Part shown: positions 45,638-53,932 of the stretch, piece by piece
How positions within the stretch are numbered: position 1 is the first letter of the stretch
How the letters are laid out: the number at the start of each line of letters is the position of its first letter
NCBI RefSeq assembly: GCF_024172125.1
Contig: NZ_JAMZEA010000012.1
Location: 248,001-312,000 of the forward strand
Source: Actinomadura rupiterrae
GTDB lineage: Bacteria; Actinomycetota; Actinomycetes; Streptosporangiales; Streptosporangiaceae
Length of the DNA stretch: 64,000 bases
Direction: 5' to 3'
Translations under genes and position numbers: made by a program
Notes under the pieces: model-generated
The model's database searches: none
What the model saw: the letters and a program-made list of their open reading frames with translations, nothing else
Told to the model about the DNA's origin: nothing

Positions 45638-46050
45638 ACCGCTCTCGCCCTTCGGGCCAAGGCGAACAGGACGCTCTGCTCGGCCTGGATCAGCTCGTTC
45701 GTCGGCGCCAGCCGTTCGGCTTGGTCCTGGCCTGCGGCAGCCCGGTAGAACCACCACTGACCAAGGTCGGGGACGTAGCAGCAGCCCACGGTCAGCGCTC
45801 GCACAGGCGAGTCCTGTGCGTTGAGTCGACCCACGGGGATCACGTTCAGCACGAGTTCTTGATCGATGACCGCGAACCCCGCGACGATGCCGTCGTGTCG
45901 TCCAAGTCGTGTCTGAAGGTGCGACAGGTAGGTGACGCGTTCGCGTTGTGGGACACATGGCTCAAGGTCGGCGCGCTGTATCTCCTCTGGCGGCGGTGCG
46001 GTCAGGTACCCGCCCGTCCGCCCTCCGTCGTGCCTTCCTGACATGGTCAC
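45634..46050 (-). CDS. Small hypothetical protein of the XRE/HATPase module (138 aa)
   Basis: Soluble, beta-rich pattern: TRLGRHDGIVAGFAVIDQEL, VLNVIPVGRLN, VGCCYVPDLGQWWFYRAAAG. Resembles 7377-7781 in layout and in the terminal Trp/Phe motif. GTG start overlaps the stop of the 95-aa gene (GTGA), and its own stop overlaps the next start, so three genes are translationally coupled. Confidence 0.7.
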   Translation of the reverse strand: MTMSGRHDGGRTGGYLTAPPPEEIQRADLEPCVPQRERVTYLSHLQTRLGRHDGIVAGFAVIDQELVLNVIPVGRLNAQDSPVRALTVGCCYVPDLGQWWFYRAAAGQDQAERLAPTNELIQAEQSVLFALARRARAV

Positions 46051-46334
46051 GACGACACCGCACGCTGCTCACCTTGCGACGCTTCGGCGATCGCGACCCA
46101 CTGAGCCAGAATATTGTGCGCCTTGCAGATCACCACGATCTCGCTGACCGTCTTCGCCTCGACCTGTTCCAAATACCCGTAAATGAGCTGGTAGTCGGTT
46201 AGCCCGCCGACCCGGCGCGCCACAACCAGCCCACCGACCCGCTCGGCGTGCCATCCTGGCCACAGCGGCCCCAGGTCCTCCACGCCACCCGGGCCGCTGG
46301 GGCCTCCATTCGTCGCCGCAGATGCGTCTACCAT
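46047..46334 (-). CDS. Small hypothetical protein, first of the operon (95 aa)
   Basis: Unknown. A Gly/Pro-rich N-terminus is followed by LWPGWHAERVGGLVVARRVG and a helical C-terminus (LIYGYLEQVEAKTVSEIVVI). ATG after CGGAGGAGG. It is divergent from the XRE gene; the group of three small genes plus HATPase parallels 5.8-7.8 kb. Confidence 0.65.
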   Translation of the reverse strand: MVDASAATNGGPSGPGGVEDLGPLWPGWHAERVGGLVVARRVGGLTDYQLIYGYLEQVEAKTVSEIVVICKAHNILAQWVAIAEASQGEQRAVSS

Positions 46335-46556
46335 GGGCGACACCTCCTCCGTGTTGGGGATGGTGGCCGCGTGGCCGGGGGAGTTTCCTAGGCTCAGACC
46401 CCGGCCACGCGGCGGCTTTACTTCATCGTGTGGTCCCCCGCGCGATGTCGCCACGGCGCCACAACGGCCACCCAAGATCAGCGAGAGCCGGTGTGATGCA
46501 GGCCATCGGCGACAACTCCCCACATGCGATCTGTGTCCTACGGCATACTGTCAGCA

Positions 46557-46586
46557 TGCACTTAGCATTGGCGTCGTGCAAGTGCA
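46557..46586. promoter_or_regulatory. Spaced inverted repeat in the second XRE promoter region
   Basis: TGCACTT (46557-46563) and AAGTGCA (46580-46586) lie in the divergent gap just upstream of the XRE start. A TACGGCATACTG stretch nearby could be a promoter -10 region. Operator function is inferred. Confidence 0.35.
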
Positions 46587-46623
46587 TCGCGAAGATTCAC
46601 TCGAACCCTCGGAGATGATGCGT

Positions 46624-47502
46624 GTGGCGAGACTGGCGAGTCCTACGGTCCCCCGTCGCCGCCTGGGGGCAGAACTGCGACGCCTCCGTGAGCGGAAGGG
46701 CATGACCGGCCAGGACGTAGCGGCTCAGCTCAAGGATCGAACCGGTCGGCGGTGGTCGGACTCCAAGATCAGTCGCATCGAAACCGGGCGCGTATCCGCT
46801 ACGGTCGGCGACGTGCGGGACATGCTGGACCTCTACGAGGTGACGGATCCCGACACCCGCAACGCCCTCTTCGGGCTCGCTCGCGAAGCCGTCCAACAGG
46901 GCTGGTGGCAGCCGTACAACGATCTCCTGTCCCGCAACTACGCGACATTCATCGATCTTGAGGCGGCCGCAGCCTGGATGCGCATCTTTGAACCACTCGT
47001 CGTCCCTGGGCTCCTTCAGACTCCCGCGTACGCGCGAGAGATCATCCGCAAGGGCGGGCCCCTGGAGCTTGACGAGAACGAGCTCGAACGACGAGTCGAG
47101 CTCCGGATGCGCCGTCAGACGGTGGCCCAAGAGTCCGGACTCTCCCTGTGGGTCGTTCTGGATGAAGCCGTCCTCCACAAGCAGGTCGGAGACAAGCAGG
47201 TCATGAGGGCGCAGCTGGAACGGCTGGTGACGGAAGCTCGCACCTCACGGCTCGCCCTCCATGTCATCCCGTCGGAGAGCGGTGGACACGCTGCGACCTC
47301 CGGCGCCTTCGGGATCTTCGTCTTCCCCGACGATGATGATCGGGATTCGGTGTATGTCGATACGATGGCCGGGACCCTGTATCTGGATCGCCCGAGTGAC
47401 GTAGCCGCCGCGAATCTGGTGTTCGACCACCTCCTCGTAGCGGCTCTGAACTCAGACGATTCGCTCGCGTTGATCGCTGCTGTCGCAGAGAAGTACAGAT
47501 AG
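46624..47502 (+). CDS. WhiJ-like XRE regulator with DUF5753 (292 aa)
   Basis: XRE helix-turn-helix (RRRLGAELRRLRERKGMTGQ, SDSKISRIETGRV) followed by DUF5753 (AAAAWMRIFEPLVVPGLLQT, YAREIIRKGGPL, SRLALHVIPSESGG). The GTG at 46624 fits the GGAG nine bases upstream and gives the same length of N-terminal tail as in the paralogue; ATG codons at 46615 and 46618 are alternatives. Followed after 12 bases by DUF397. Second copy of the regulatory pair at 8015-9093. Confidence 0.9.
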   Translation: MARLASPTVPRRRLGAELRRLRERKGMTGQDVAAQLKDRTGRRWSDSKISRIETGRVSATVGDVRDMLDLYEVTDPDTRNALFGLAREAVQQGWWQPYNDLLSRNYATFIDLEAAAAWMRIFEPLVVPGLLQTPAYAREIIRKGGPLELDENELERRVELRMRRQTVAQESGLSLWVVLDEAVLHKQVGDKQVMRAQLERLVTEARTSRLALHVIPSESGGHAATSGAFGIFVFPDDDDRDSVYVDTMAGTLYLDRPSDVAAANLVFDHLLVAALNSDDSLALIAAVAEKYR

Positions 47503-47514
47503 CTGGAGGCGACC

Positions 47515-47706
47515 TTGAGACCAGACCCGGTGTGGCGGAAGGCTACGCGCAGCGAGCAGACCGGTCAGTGCGTCGAACTCGCCGCCCTTGAGACCGGGAT
47601 CGGTGTGAGGGACAGCAAGAGCCCCGACGGGCCGAAGCTGGTACTCGACCGCTCGTCGTTTCACAGCCTCGTCCTGGAGATCCGTACCGGCGATCCCGAG
47701 AAATAG
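47515..47706 (+). CDS. DUF397 protein (63 aa)
   Basis: DUF397 signature VWRKATRSEQTGQCVELAAL, GVRDSKSPDGPKLVL and the final helix SSFHSLVLEIR. TTG start after GGAGG. It is paired with the XRE gene upstream; a strong hairpin follows. Confidence 0.9.
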   Translation: MRPDPVWRKATRSEQTGQCVELAALETGIGVRDSKSPDGPKLVLDRSSFHSLVLEIRTGDPEK

Positions 47707-47720
47707 AACGCCTTCATGCT

Positions 47721-47751
47721 CGCCCTCGGCCGGAGCGCTCGGCCGAGGGCG
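47721..47751 (+). terminator. Hairpin after the XRE/DUF397 pair
   Basis: CGCCCTCGGCCG (47721-47732) pairs perfectly with CGGCCGAGGGCG (47740-47751), 14 bases after the DUF397 stop, then TGTCGGTTT. Confidence 0.8.
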
Positions 47752-47758
47752 TGTCGGT

Positions 47759-48010
47759 TTACGGCGCCTCGCGGTCTGGGCAGGCCCGGATCTGGTCGCG
47801 TAGACGTTCGGCGGCGGAATCGCGGCCGTAGGTGTCCAGGGCGGTGTGGAGCTCGCTCATACGGTCGGCGACCCGGATTGAGGCGAGTTCGCCGGCGAGG
47901 GTGAACGCGATGGTGATGGCGGCCGCAGGGTTAAGTGACGTAAGAGGTTGCGGGCGGGTTGAGTGGCACTCGGCGAGTGATGATGCCTCGGCAGGTCGGC
48001 CGCTCCCGTT
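47759..48010 (-). pseudogene. 3' fragment of an XRE/TPR-type regulator
   Basis: The minus strand ends with a coherent helical C-terminus (LASIRVADRMSELHTALDTY, RLRDQIRACPDREAP) typical of XRE proteins with helical repeats. Upstream the frame runs into Pro/Arg-rich noise opposite the MFS gene, and no start or HTH remains. It is therefore a truncated remnant. Confidence 0.4.
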
Positions 48011-48208
48011 CCTGCGCGGGGTCCTTGGGGAGGTGCTGGCGGGAGGCTCCTGGGAGCCGGCCCTCCGCCATGACATCGCCTGTCTCCCGGCCGAAGACTT
48101 GGTCCAGGTGCGGCCAATACCTATCCAGGGGTCTGGAGGTCGGGTTGGTGATGTTGTTGCAGGCTGGGAGGCTGAGGGGTGTCGGCCTGCGACGGTCTGG
48201 GGTGCTGT

Positions 48209-49501
48209 ATGCGGCGGGTGGGTCCGGGTGACAGATTCCAGGACGCGGTGAGGCCACTGCGGGACTCCCCTGCCTATCGCCGTTATGTCGCGGCGCGGCT
48301 GGTGTCTCAGACCGGCTCGTCGATGTCGCCGCTGGCGTTGGCGTTCGCCGTCCTGGAGATCGGCGGTGGGGCTGGTGGCATCGGGATCGTGCTCGCCGTG
48401 AGCATGGTCGCGCAGATGGCGTTGATGCTGCTGGGCGGAGCGATCGCCGACCACGCTCCCCGGAGCCGGATCATGATCACCGCGCATCTGATCTCGGGGG
48501 TGCAGCAGGCCGTGGTCGCCGTCCTCGTCATCACCGGCCGCGCGCAGCTGTGGGAGCTGGTGACGGCGTCCGCGGTGGCGGGCAGCGTCGGTGGGTTCTT
48601 CGGTCCAGCCGCCCAGGGCATGGTCCGCCAGTTGGTGCCGGTGGAGATGTTGCGGGAGGCCAACGCGCTGCTGCGTCTGACTCAGAACGTGATCAAAGTG
48701 GGGGCGCCCGCCGTATCGGGTGTGCTGATCGCGGTGGTCGGGCCGGGCTGGGCCATCGCGTACGACAGTGCGACGTTCTTCGTGGCGGCGTGGATGCTGT
48801 CGCGGGTCCGGGTCCCGTTGACGCCGATCAAGAACAAGCATGTGTTGGAGTCGTTGCGGGAGGGGTGGAGCGACTTCTTCTCCCGCCGCTGGTTGTGGAT
48901 CATGGTGGCGCAGTCTGCTGCGTGCTGTACACCGTGGCTGATCGGCTACCAGGTCCTGGGCCCGTTGTATGCGAAGGGCCATCTCGGTGGCGCGGCGGCG
49001 TGGGGCGCGGTGGTGGCCGGGTTCGCTGCGGGGCTGATCACCGGGTCGCTGGTGGTGCTGTTGCTGCGGCCTCAGCGGGTCGGGCTGGTGGCGTGTGTGG
49101 CGGTGTCGTTCGAGGCGTTGCCGCTGGCGGCGCTGGCCGTGCACATGAGCGTGCCGATGCTGGTGGTGTCCGCGTTCGTCACCGGTATCGGCCTGGACGT
49201 CAGTATCAACACCTTCGGCACCTACCAGCAGCGGGAGGTGCCTCCCGGGATGCAGGCCCGTACCTCGTCCTACAGCCTGCTCGGCCAGCAGCTCCCGGTC
49301 CCGTTGGGGTATGTGCTGGCCGGGCCGCTGGCCGCTGCGGTCGGGCTGGTGCCAGCGCTGGCCGGGTGCGCGGTGGTCATCGTGGTCATCGCGTTCTTGC
49401 CATTGCTCAGCAGCGAGGTCCGCGCGATGCGCCTGCCCGCGCCGCAGCCGACGCCCGTCCCCGCGCTGCCGGTGGAGGCTGCCGGGGCGGCGCGGACCTG
49501 A
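48209..49501 (+). CDS. MFS transporter of the YcaO/TfuA cluster (430 aa)
   Basis: Major facilitator protein with about 12 hydrophobic segments (LALAFAVLEIGGGAGGIGIV, GAVVAGFAAGLITGSLVVLL) and the inter-helix GGAIADHAPRSR motif, plus VRQLVPVEMLREANAL, common in the drug-export MFS_3 branch. Its stop is one base from the stop of the convergent TfuA gene. Probably exports the cluster product or provides self-protection, by context. The ATG at 48209 is a guess; a GTG at 48251 is also possible. Confidence 0.85.
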   Translation: MRRVGPGDRFQDAVRPLRDSPAYRRYVAARLVSQTGSSMSPLALAFAVLEIGGGAGGIGIVLAVSMVAQMALMLLGGAIADHAPRSRIMITAHLISGVQQAVVAVLVITGRAQLWELVTASAVAGSVGGFFGPAAQGMVRQLVPVEMLREANALLRLTQNVIKVGAPAVSGVLIAVVGPGWAIAYDSATFFVAAWMLSRVRVPLTPIKNKHVLESLREGWSDFFSRRWLWIMVAQSAACCTPWLIGYQVLGPLYAKGHLGGAAAWGAVVAGFAAGLITGSLVVLLLRPQRVGLVACVAVSFEALPLAALAVHMSVPMLVVSAFVTGIGLDVSINTFGTYQQREVPPGMQARTSSYSLLGQQLPVPLGYVLAGPLAAAVGLVPALAGCAVVIVVIAFLPLLSSEVRAMRLPAPQPTPVPALPVEAAGAART

Positions 49502-49502
49502 G

Positions 49503-50858
49503 CTATCGGCGGGCGGCGAGGTAGAACGGCCGGGCTGTCTCCACCGCCTCCTGGATGGACAGAATGCCGCGGTCTCGGGCCGCGGCTGTCAACGCCGCCG
49601 AGTCTGCCGTATCGAGATTCCAGTGGTCAGCTAGCTGGCGCCGGATTCGGGTCGGGTCCAGGTGGGCGGGGATGCGGCCTGGGCCGGTCGCGGCGATCTT
49701 CTGGCTGGTGGTCCAGGCGTGGACGGCCGCGCGGGCATGGGCGTCCAGGTCCAACAGGGCGCGGGCCTGCTGCGGGGTTTCGGGCCAGACGCTGGCGGTG
49801 GGGTCCAGCCGTGCCGACCGGGTCACCAGGCGCAGCAGGATCTCGCGGGGGCTCAGCTCAGAGATCTCGGAGGGGGTTGCCCAGTGCTGGACCTGGGCGC
49901 GGGTGAGGGAATCCAGGTGCAGGCCCCGGTGGTGGGCGGCGGCGAGAGCCTGGTCTTCGAGGGCGGGGGCAGTCAACCTGGAGGCGGTGTCGGTTGGGAG
50001 GGAGGCGATCCAGGCCAGCACGTGTCGGCGCCACCGCTCAGGCCAGTGCGGGTCATACAGCTGAGCGTGGTGCAGGAGCGCCGTCAGCGGTACCCGGGCT
50101 CCGTTGGCGATGGCGACTGGCCGGTACGTCGCCGCCCAGCTCCGCAGGTGCGACGTCCGCCACGGTTGTTGCTGCCAGCCGGGCTGGTCGGCGGGTTCGG
50201 GCAGGTGGCCGGTGGCTGCGAAGGTGAGGGCGAGTTCGGCGTCGACGGCCTTGATGTCGGCGGTCTCACCGTAGTGGTCGTTCCAATCGACGGCTCGCTG
50301 GCAGGCCCCAGCGAGGTCGGTGGATGCGGCGGCGTAGTGCAGGGCCTTCCAGCTTCGCCGCTGGTAGGGCAGCGCGCGGGCAAGTTCCACGAGCTGCGCC
50401 GCCTCGCCGGCGGTGATGGCTCCGGCGTCGGCCGCGGCGTTCAGTCGGTAGCGCAGGCAGACCAGCGCGGTCGACAGGGGCGCTCCGCTGGGGGTCTGTG
50501 TGACTGCGACCTCGTCGTCGGCGTCGAGTTGGCCAGTGGCGTACTGCTGGTAGACCCAGCCGACGCCGATCATCCCGTAGGGGGCCAGCTCGGCCGCGCG
50601 CAGTGCGCCCATGCTCGCGGCGCCGACGACCCTCACGTCATTGGCGAGCAGTTCCAGGATCTCCTTGTGGCGTACGGGCGGGACCTGGTGCCATAGGCCG
50701 TCGATGATCAGCACGATGTCGCCGCGCCGGGCGGCCAGGCGCAGCAGGTCACCGTGCTGGACCGGCGGGTGGACGATCGCTGTGGCTGCCAGGGCGCGGA
50801 TGCGGTCGGCGGCCAGGGTCGGCCCAGCGAAGACGTGGAGGGTGGGGCCGGGGTTCAC
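49503..50858 (-). CDS. TfuA-like protein (451 aa)
   Basis: The TfuA core lies in the N-terminal 150 residues: LHVFAGPTLAADRIRAL, VHPPVQHGDLLRLAARRGDI, VLIIDGLWHQVPPVRHKEIL and VVGAASMGALRAAELAPYGM. TfuA proteins partner with YcaO enzymes to convert peptide amides to thioamides, probably as the sulfur-delivery component. The C-terminal 250 residues are longer than in minimal TfuA proteins and look helical (HWPERWRRHVLAWIASL). GTG start overlaps the YcaO stop (CCGTGA), so the two are coupled. Confidence 0.88.
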   Translation of the reverse strand: MNPGPTLHVFAGPTLAADRIRALAATAIVHPPVQHGDLLRLAARRGDIVLIIDGLWHQVPPVRHKEILELLANDVRVVGAASMGALRAAELAPYGMIGVGWVYQQYATGQLDADDEVAVTQTPSGAPLSTALVCLRYRLNAAADAGAITAGEAAQLVELARALPYQRRSWKALHYAAASTDLAGACQRAVDWNDHYGETADIKAVDAELALTFAATGHLPEPADQPGWQQQPWRTSHLRSWAATYRPVAIANGARVPLTALLHHAQLYDPHWPERWRRHVLAWIASLPTDTASRLTAPALEDQALAAAHHRGLHLDSLTRAQVQHWATPSEISELSPREILLRLVTRSARLDPTASVWPETPQQARALLDLDAHARAAVHAWTTSQKIAATGPGRIPAHLDPTRIRRQLADHWNLDTADSAALTAAARDRGILSIQEAVETARPFYLAARR

Positions 50859-52045
50859 GGGGTCGCCTCCAACGGTTCCGAGCGGGGGATGACGTGGCGG
50901 GCGGAGTAGATCAGCCCCGGGGCGCTGACCTTCACCACGGCGAAGTCGTCCTGCTGGTAGGGACCCTGGGTGAGGTCGACGGCCATCGGCTCCCAGCCGG
51001 TCACGGTGGTGACGGTGCGGGCGAGCCATGCGGACTCGCCGGTGTCGGTCGTGTGGCGGCCATGGGCATATCGGCTGGTGACCTGCGCCCAGCAGGTGGT
51101 GTCCTGGACGGCAGCGGGGGGTTGGTAGTGGCCGGGCCGGTAGACCAGCGGGGTGATGTCGTCGCGGGATCCGGAGATGTGGGTGAGGCGGGACTGGGCG
51201 GCTTCAGTGATCGCTCGGGACAGGGCCACGCCTGGGTCGGAGTGCGCTCCGGACCCGGAGATGATCGCGCTGGGTGCGTCCTCGCACCACAGGTGGCACA
51301 CCATCACCGGCACGGCGAACCGGTTGGGCAGATGGATGAGCTCCACCCACGCCCCGGCATCGGCGAGCAGCGCCAGATGGGAGGCGCAAACCGGGTCGGT
51401 GACCGTGCCAGGCTCGATGTGCTCCTGTGCCGCATCGAGGGAGCCCGGGGCGGGTCGGCCGGCGAGTCGGCTGGTGGTGTCGCGTTCGATCACCTCGTAC
51501 AGGCCGTGAATGATCGCTTCGGCTCGGGTGTTGCCGGAGGCGAGACCGTTGGTGGAGGCGGTGAGCATGTAGATGCGCCAGTCGCTGCGCACGTGCCGAC
51601 CGATCTGCACCAGGGGCCGGGGCAGCAGCGTCGGGGCACCAGTGAGGGTGGATGTGGCGGTGATCCAGTCCATGCGGCTGCGGCTGGTGAGCAGGCTCCC
51701 GGCATGCTGCTCCAACTCGGTGACGGGGTAGGGCACGCCCAGGTCGGACGCCGCCGCTCCGGACGCTTCGGGGACGGGGACGGCGCGTTCAGCGTGCCAG
51801 AACTCGATGGCCTCCATCGCGGCCGAGACGCGGGCCGCGTCCAGGGTCGCGCCCTTGCCCTGGGCGACGGCGAGGGTGGCGGCCAGCGGCCGTACCGCCA
51901 TCACCACAGGAATGCCGATGGCGTCCAGGCCGGTCACGTCCGCCAGCCGGGTGATGCCGAACCTGGGTAGCAGCGGGGTGATCGCGGCGAGGGTGTCGCC
52001 GGGGTCTCGGACCCGGTGGGTACCGGTGAAGAACACCTTCTCCAT
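50855..52045 (-). CDS. YcaO-domain protein, TfuA-associated (396 aa)
   Basis: ATP-dependent peptide backbone-modifying enzyme. YcaO landmarks: QGKGATLDAARVSAAMEAIE, NGLASGNTRAEAIIHGLYEV followed by IERD, and GSGAHSDPGVALSRAITEAA. These include the paired Glu residues that bind Mg-ATP. With TfuA next to it, the expected reaction is thioamide formation; azoline formation is less likely since no E1-like or F-protein partner is present. ATG after GGAGGGAGACGAGC. A hairpin separates it from the small gene upstream. Confidence 0.9.
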   Translation of the reverse strand: MEKVFFTGTHRVRDPGDTLAAITPLLPRFGITRLADVTGLDAIGIPVVMAVRPLAATLAVAQGKGATLDAARVSAAMEAIEFWHAERAVPVPEASGAAASDLGVPYPVTELEQHAGSLLTSRSRMDWITATSTLTGAPTLLPRPLVQIGRHVRSDWRIYMLTASTNGLASGNTRAEAIIHGLYEVIERDTTSRLAGRPAPGSLDAAQEHIEPGTVTDPVCASHLALLADAGAWVELIHLPNRFAVPVMVCHLWCEDAPSAIISGSGAHSDPGVALSRAITEAAQSRLTHISGSRDDITPLVYRPGHYQPPAAVQDTTCWAQVTSRYAHGRHTTDTGESAWLARTVTTVTGWEPMAVDLTQGPYQQDDFAVVKVSAPGLIYSARHVIPRSEPLEATP

Positions 52046-52068
52046 GCTCGTCTCCCTCCTGGGACGCC

Positions 52069-52097
52069 GCAGGGCAGGCCCGATGGGTCTGCCCTGC
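52069..52097 (-). terminator. Hairpin between the possible precursor gene and ycaO
   Basis: GCAGGGCAGGCC (52069-52080) pairs with GGTCTGCCCTGC (52086-52097) with one G-T wobble. In RiPP operons such partial terminators behind the precursor gene let the precursor be made in excess over the enzymes. Confidence 0.6.
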
Positions 52098-52150
52098 AGG
52101 TGCGTTACCGGCGCAGCTGACCCGCTTCCGGGTCTGCCATCGGTGCGGGA

Positions 52151-52366
52151 CTACTCAGCCTGGAGCGGCTGGGTGCCGATGAGGCGGGCGGCGTGGCCGA
52201 TGTACTCGGCCGCCCAGGCGGCCGGGTCGGTGCCGAGGCTGTCGGGGACGGCCGGGTCGCCGCCCGCAGTGACAGGGAACTCGCCCTCGGCGTGCAGCTC
52301 GGCGATGAAGTCGGCCGGGTCCACCTGCGGCGGCGCGGCCTGGTCGGCGGTGGGGATGTTGGGCAT
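52151..52366 (-). CDS. Small protein, candidate RiPP precursor (71 aa)
   Basis: Acidic small protein between the oxygenase and ycaO genes: a Pro/Ala-rich start, VDPADFIAELHAEGEFPVTA, then PDSLGTDPAAWAAEYIGH and a short tail ending RLIGTQPLQAE. Its place, its good ribosome-binding site (AAGGAGC) and the hairpin behind it fit a precursor peptide. It has no Cys and few Ser/Thr, so azoline formation is unlikely, but thioamidation acts on backbone amides and needs none. It could instead be an accessory or leader-binding protein. Confidence 0.6.
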   Translation of the reverse strand: MPNIPTADQAAPPQVDPADFIAELHAEGEFPVTAGGDPAVPDSLGTDPAAWAAEYIGHAARLIGTQPLQAE

Positions 52367-52411
52367 GGTGGTGCTCCTTCCCAAGGGGATTGACGGGCTT
52401 GCGGAGGGTGG

Positions 52412-53020
52412 TCAGAGGCGTGCGGCGAAGCAGCAGGTGACCAGGACGCCAAGGTCGTGTTCGTAGGGCGGCCGCCAGTGCGGGACGCGGACCCCGTCGA
52501 AGCCCGACAGGATGCGGCGCTCGATGGGGAAGGTGCCGTCATCGTCAGGGAAAACGTCCTGGCCGGGAAAGCGCGCGGCGATCTGGACGCTGGTGAGCCA
52601 CCGTAGGCGAGGGAGCCAGCCCATGGTGCCGAGGTCGCCGATCAGGCCGGCGGAGAAGGTGATGGTGCATTTGCCTTCGTCGCGGTGGACCTGCATGTGG
52701 TCGCCGTGGGTGTACCACTTGTACCCCCACCGGAGCGGAACCATCGCGTCGCTGCCGGTTGCCTCCCGTGCGGTCTCGGCGAGGGCGGGGTGGCGGACCA
52801 GGCTGATCAGTGCGTCGCCGCCGGGGTGGACGTGGCAGCGTTGCGGGGAGGTGATCGACCCGTCCCGCAGCACCTGCAGGCCCGGCACGGACCGATCCCG
52901 GGCAATCTTGCCCGGCTCCAGTTTGGCCGCCTCCTCCTCCAGGTCCTCCCACAGGTTGGTGGGGATCGCGGCAGCGGGGACGTCGACGCGGCCGTCCGAC
53001 AGCCACTGAGCTCGCAGCAT
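52412..53020 (-). CDS. Putative Fe(II)/2OG oxygenase 2 of the YcaO cluster (202 aa)
   Basis: Cupin-type oxygenase fold. The probable metal triad is HRD at 112-114 (GDHMQVHRDEGKCTITFSAG) plus His 181 in VRVPHWRPPYEHD. The same HxD, MGWxP and PHWRPP motifs occur in the neighbouring gene, so they are ancient duplicates. No obvious Arg for 2-oxoglutarate follows (GVLVTCCFAARL, with a distal Arg). Possible hydroxylase of the peptide. ATG after GAGGAGATCGGAG, 11 bases from the upstream stop. Confidence 0.75.
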   Translation of the reverse strand: MLRAQWLSDGRVDVPAAAIPTNLWEDLEEEAAKLEPGKIARDRSVPGLQVLRDGSITSPQRCHVHPGGDALISLVRHPALAETAREATGSDAMVPLRWGYKWYTHGDHMQVHRDEGKCTITFSAGLIGDLGTMGWLPRLRWLTSVQIAARFPGQDVFPDDDGTFPIERRILSGFDGVRVPHWRPPYEHDLGVLVTCCFAARL

Positions 53021-53031
53021 CTCCGATCTCC

Positions 53032-53673
53032 TCACAGGTCCAGGTAGGACAACGTCACCAGCCGGGCGGGCCGCTGATCGGTGTGCGGGGGCCGCCAGTG
53101 CGGGATGTCGTAGCCAGCCCATCCCTGGAGTACGCCAGGTCCGTGCGGGTGCTCCAAGACCCCGAACTGGTCCCCTTCGGGGAACATGCCGTACTGCGCC
53201 ACGACGTCGGCGAGCACGTCGGGATGCACGGCGCGCAGGTCCGGAGCCCACCCCATCGGGCCCAGGTTGTCGGTGAGGGCGACCCCCAGGGTCAGAGTCG
53301 CCTTCACATCGTCGGTGTGCAGACCCTGGAAGTCGCCGTGCTGGTAGGTGACGTAGGCGCAGCCGAAGGGGACCAGCCGGGCCATACCGATGAGTTCCCG
53401 CAGCACCAGCAGGAGCGCCTTGTCGTACAGCAGCCCCTCCAGGACGGGACCGCCGGAGGCCATCTGGCAGTGCGCCGGAGCGGCGAACGACCCGTCGCGG
53501 TGGCCACTGGTCTCGGCCCGTTCATACGGCTCGCCGCGCTGCGCCGCCAGTTCGCCCTCAGCCACCAGAGCGTCGAACCGGTCGGCGGGCAGGAACCCCT
53601 CGGCGACCCGCACCAGCCCGTGCTCCTGCCAGTTCACCTGGCCCACTCTCTTGCCTGTCGTCGTCTCGGCCAT
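53032..53673 (-). CDS. Putative Fe(II)/2OG oxygenase 1 of the YcaO cluster (213 aa)
   Basis: First gene of the biosynthetic operon. HTD at 119-121 (YQHGDFQGLHTDDVKATLTL), His 192 in DIPHWRPPHTD, and an Arg near 204 in RPARLVTLSYLDL give the expected metal and 2-oxoglutarate ligands. A paralogue follows directly. Related oxygenase-like enzymes decorate peptides in some thioamidated RiPP clusters, but no substrate is established here. ATG after AAGGAAACGGTACTG. Confidence 0.78.
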   Translation of the reverse strand: MAETTTGKRVGQVNWQEHGLVRVAEGFLPADRFDALVAEGELAAQRGEPYERAETSGHRDGSFAAPAHCQMASGGPVLEGLLYDKALLLVLRELIGMARLVPFGCAYVTYQHGDFQGLHTDDVKATLTLGVALTDNLGPMGWAPDLRAVHPDVLADVVAQYGMFPEGDQFGVLEHPHGPGVLQGWAGYDIPHWRPPHTDQRPARLVTLSYLDL

Positions 53674-53932
53674 CAGTACCGTTTCCTTCCACCGGTGCCG
53701 GACTGGGCGGGGCCGCCTACCGGTGCACACCCGGGTGTTCGGCCGTGTCTTCACGGTGCGCCGCCGGACGCGGAGAGGGTTAGACCATTGACCGATTTTG
53801 ACCCCAAGCTCTTGGCCGTGCTGTTGCCGCTGCTCTCGGGGAGGCGGTGTGAGCTGGCCTTACGCGATCCTGGGGGTCAAACGTCGCCAAAGCCGACCCG
53901 GCTTCAACGGCCGGTACGTCAGGATTTGGTCG
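53674..53932. promoter_or_regulatory. Divergent promoter region of the YcaO operon and its XRE gene
   Basis: The 259-base gap between the divergent oxygenase and XRE genes must contain both promoters. I see no strong palindrome, only GC-rich sequence and an AT-richer patch around 53786-53800. Confidence 0.4.

Noticed and set aside
47759..49144. Minus-strand 461-aa frame opposite the MFS gene
   Set aside because: Only its last part looks protein-like; the remainder is the shadow of the MFS gene with His/Arg/Pro-rich composition.
49662..51970. Plus-strand frames opposite TfuA and YcaO
   Set aside because: Gly/Arg/Val-rich shadows of well-recognised minus-strand genes.
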